Positions 61,959 to 64,000 of a stretch of 64,000 bases of DNA are shown here, piece by piece. The stretch's first letter is position 1. Each line of letters begins with the position of its first letter. Origin of the DNA: Oscillospiraceae bacterium (GTDB taxonomy: Bacteria; Bacillota; Clostridia; Oscillospirales; Acutalibacteraceae). The stretch is from positions 32,651 through 96,650 of the forward strand of contig JALCPP010000009.1 in assembly GCA_022650485.1 (NCBI GenBank). The letters are read 5' to 3'. The position numbers and the translations under genes were made by a program. Under the pieces are notes generated by a model, which did not search any database, was not told the origin of the DNA, and was given only the letters and a program-made list of their open reading frames with translations.

Positions 61959-62549
61959 ATGAAAAAAACAGATGTCATTATAACGGGATTAGATAAAATA
62001 GAACCTGTTGATCGCAATGAAAAATGGAAATTTTGCACTGTAAGCGATAATTACTTAGTTAGCAATATGGGACGAATATTCAGCTTTAAGCAAAATAAGT
62101 TAATGAAACCATATAAGGATGTTTATTATAAAGTTACATTACAACTTGAAAACAAGAAAAGTAAAACTTATTATGTACATCGGCTTGTTGCCTTAGCATG
62201 GATTCTGAACCCAAATCTATATCCAGAGGTAAACCATAAGAAAGAATTTGAAAAACTAAATAATTGTGTAGACAATTTGGAATGGTGTGACTGTTTTTAT
62301 AACAATAACTATGGAACTAAAAATAGACGAGAAAGTATCAGGATGCAAAAGCCTGTTTGCCAATATGATGAAGAATTCAATTTAATGAAAATCTGGAATG
62401 GCAAAGTAGATATTATGAAAGAACTTGGATATTGTGATAAAACTATAGGATACCATTGTCGGACAAACAATCATTTATATGATGGATATTACTGGTATTA
62501 TGCCGATGATATAAATAATAAAAGACAGGAATTAAAAGGAGATAAATAA
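61959..62549 (+). CDS. HNH homing-type endonuclease with NUMOD4 domain
   Basis: A 196-residue free-standing homing-type nuclease. N-terminal NUMOD4 (KWKFCTVSDNYLVSNMGRIF), then an HNH domain with YYVHRLVALAWILNP, the VNHKKEFEKLNNCVDNLEWC core (HNH histidine and asparagine) and a C-terminal NUMOD1-like repeat (GKVDIMKELGYCDKTIGYHC). Typical length. A weak ribosome site; just upstream a well-spaced ATG (61890) opens a frame stopped at once by TAG codons. Such enzymes are selfish genes spread among phages and mobile elements. Confidence 0.85.
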   Translation: MKKTDVIITGLDKIEPVDRNEKWKFCTVSDNYLVSNMGRIFSFKQNKLMKPYKDVYYKVTLQLENKKSKTYYVHRLVALAWILNPNLYPEVNHKKEFEKLNNCVDNLEWCDCFYNNNYGTKNRRESIRMQKPVCQYDEEFNLMKIWNGKVDIMKELGYCDKTIGYHCRTNNHLYDGYYWYYADDINNKRQELKGDK

Positions 62550-62551
62550 AA

Positions 62552-62914
62552 ATGAATGAAATGAGTAATCCAGTAAAATTAAATGAAAATGTAAAGCAAA
62601 GATCACTTATTGTTTATAGCATTGAATTGCTTTATAAAATTGCAGATGCAGGTTATTTAGAACAGCTTAATGAAGTTAGACCTGATAGACTTAAACCTAA
62701 TAAGAGAATATATTATTTTGATCGTGATCCAGAACTTGAGAAAATAATTAAGGACTATCAAACTCAACGGCAAAAAGAAAAAGCTGAAAAACAGGAAGAA
62801 AATAAAAATACATATACTCTATCAGATGAGGATAAAAAGTCAATCATAGATGGTATTATAGCGGAGCTTAAATCCAACAAAACAGAATCTGGAAGCAGTG
62901 ATACAAATGCTTGA
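62552..62914 (+). CDS. Hypothetical charged protein
   Basis: A 120-residue protein: an N-terminal helix pair (SLIVYSIELLYKIADAGYLE), an IYYFDRDPELEKII stretch, then a Lys/Glu-rich predicted coiled coil. AGGAG before ATG, 2 bases after the HNH stop. It starts a chain of three overlapping genes. Family not recognised. Confidence 0.5.
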   Translation: MNEMSNPVKLNENVKQRSLIVYSIELLYKIADAGYLEQLNEVRPDRLKPNKRIYYFDRDPELEKIIKDYQTQRQKEKAEKQEENKNTYTLSDEDKKSIIDGIIAELKSNKTESGSSDTNA

Positions 62915-63062
62915 AGAATATGTCAAAAAAATTAAATCTGTAAATGATGATGAAGCTAAAGAAATATTAGCTTCTTTTTTTGTAAAAAGTTTGATTCAAG
63001 ACAAATTTAGAAATGAAATAATTGATGAAATAGAAAAGGATGAGGGTATAAATGAAGATTGA
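62907..63062 (+). CDS. 51-residue hypothetical protein between overlapping genes
   Basis: ATG 62907 overlaps the end of the preceding gene by 8 bases, and the stop TGA (63060-63062) overlaps the start of the next by 11. The product (LEEYVKKIKSVNDDEAKEIL then ASFFVKSLIQDKFR...) is acidic and helical. Tight overlap on both sides is the main support. Confidence 0.5.
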   Translation: MLEEYVKKIKSVNDDEAKEILASFFVKSLIQDKFRNEIIDEIEKDEGINED

Positions 63063-63405
63063 AATTACAGATGAAGGTAAAGAATTTCTGGGAAAAGCTT
63101 TATTTCAAGTTGCTTTATCTTTGGAGGGTAAGGCAACAGATAATTCTAAATTATCGGATTTAGATAAACTTCGTATTTTAAGCTGTTGCTATAACTTGCA
63201 GTTGGCTTTAAATTATGCTGAACCCGATGACGAAAACAAGGGAGATAAAATGTCAGAGCTGGATTCTGATAATGGACATGGTATTCATTTATCACCGGAA
63301 CAACAAAAAGAAATGAAGAAGCAATACGATGAATTAATGTCAAAACAAGTTTTAAGGATGGAACCTCCTAAATTGGATTTGCACTTTCCGTGGGACAATA
63401 AATAA
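63052..63405 (+). CDS. Hypothetical helical protein
   Basis: A 117-residue protein beginning MKIEITDEGKEFLGKALFQV, with an acidic linker and a C-terminal LDLHFPWDNK. ATG has GGATGAGGG upstream and overlaps the preceding small gene. No family recognised. Confidence 0.5.
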   Translation: MKIEITDEGKEFLGKALFQVALSLEGKATDNSKLSDLDKLRILSCCYNLQLALNYAEPDDENKGDKMSELDSDNGHGIHLSPEQQKEMKKQYDELMSKQVLRMEPPKLDLHFPWDNK

Positions 63406-63423
63406 AAAGGGAGATAATAATTA

Positions 63424-63897
63424 ATGTATTATAGAAACAATAATGATAGAGAAAAACTTATTCCAGTACATAGCCAGAAGCTTTTAAAGGTGCTGAATGA
63501 TAATAAATGTATTGGGCTTTTAAAAAAGGTTGTTGTATGCAAAGATGGAAAACCATTATATTTATTTTCGCCTAAAATCGATGTAGCAGACATTGTTACG
63601 AAGTTTGAAACGGAATACGGTCAAGACAATATTGCGTTAGATAATAAAGAGGTTTGGGAAAATTATTCGGAACAATTCTTTAATAAAGGGCAAAAGCTTT
63701 ATAGTGTAACAAATTATAATGCGGTCAATCGGATTATTGAGAATGGTTACGGTATTTATTTGATCGGGACATATTGGAATGCAAAAAGAAAAAAGAAAAT
63801 TTATGTATTTGTTTATAATAATGAGATTATAAAGATTAACGAGGATCAAAAAGAAAAATCAAGGAAAGAATATGCAGAAAAACATAAGGACGATTAA
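63424..63897 (+). CDS. Hypothetical protein
   Basis: A 157-residue alpha/beta protein; IPVHSQKLLKVLNDNKCIGL and KLYSVTNYNAVNRIIENGYG then IYLIGTYWNAKRKKKIYVFV suggest two similar beta-alpha-beta units of the DUF5659 kind, though I am not sure. AAAGGGAG before ATG. It ends the visible block and is followed by a terminator. Confidence 0.5.
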   Translation: MYYRNNNDREKLIPVHSQKLLKVLNDNKCIGLLKKVVVCKDGKPLYLFSPKIDVADIVTKFETEYGQDNIALDNKEVWENYSEQFFNKGQKLYSVTNYNAVNRIIENGYGIYLIGTYWNAKRKKKIYVFVYNNEIIKINEDQKEKSRKEYAEKHKDD

Positions 63898-63917
63898 AGC
63901 AGAATAGAAACAATAAG

Positions 63918-63950
63918 GGGCTATCGCGTTTTACGATAGTCCTATTTTAT
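63918..63950 (+). terminator. Terminator at the right end of the window
   Basis: GGGCTATCG (63918-63926) pairs with CGATAGTCC (63934-63942, one G-T pair), followed by TATTTTATT. Confidence 0.85.
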
Positions 63951-64000
63951 TATGTAACAAATCAATTTTTAAACACTTTACTTATATATGAAAGGAACTT

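Overview
The window looks like a chromosome segment of a spore-forming, strictly fermentative Clostridia (Oscillospirales-like, Gram-positive), joined at about 47.36 kb to the left end of an integrated mobile element that runs off the right edge. The host call rests on spoVM, PASTA kinase/PP2C pair, yicC-remA-gmk-rpoZ-priA-def-fmt order, and a complete acetyl-CoA to butyryl-CoA (reverse beta-oxidation) gene set as in butyrate/caproate formers. The species cannot be named from sequence alone.

Layout. 0-1.1 kb: 3' part of a carboxyltransferase (oxaloacetate decarboxylase alpha/pyruvate carboxylase B type). 1.2-14.6 kb: one long, tightly overlapping housekeeping run (yicC, remA, gmk, rpoZ, priA, def, fmt, yugP-type protease, rsmB, rlmN, PP2C phosphatase, prkC, rsgA, thiN). 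14.6-15.3 kb: three very small genes: a membrane peptide, spoVM, and on the opposite strand a Pro/Arg-rich peptide. 15.4-20.0 kb: cyanophycin cassette (iadA, cphB, cphA). 20.1-21.8 kb: Nudix hydrolase and alanyl-tRNA editing protein. 22.1-30.0 kb: thl-crt-hbd, then bcd-etfB-etfA, with a convergent CoA-transferase; together these elongate acetyl-CoA and release the acid. 30.3-32.5 kb: secreted GH25 lysozyme with C-terminal repeats. 32.6-38.5 kb (minus strand): LacI regulator, sugar ABC importer and GH13 alpha-glucosidase. 38.8-47.0 kb: HPr-like protein, two ROK regulators flanking a xylose/multiple-sugar type ABC importer.

From 47.36 kb on, base composition drops sharply to AT-rich and the genes are accessory. 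The junction is a 3' half of tRNA-Trp(CCA) with its terminator, the expected scar of tRNA-targeted integration. The element carries hicAB, a broken ParB-like gene, a ribbon-helix-helix protein, three zinc-ribbon proteins, an XRE repressor, two paralogous HExxH zincin-like proteins, a putative iteron region, a double winged-helix protein, a 943-residue protein with the hallmarks of the cellular RNA-dependent RNA polymerase (QDE-1/YonO-like) superfamily, a further winged-helix protein, an HNH endonuclease and small hypothetical genes. No integrase, relaxase or capsid gene is visible, so the element type is undetermined; the remaining part lies beyond 64 kb.

The main point of interest is the three-gene operon at 56.1-60.7 kb (double winged helix, RdRP-like polymerase, winged helix) preceded by paired 21-bp repeats around a 12-bp palindrome.
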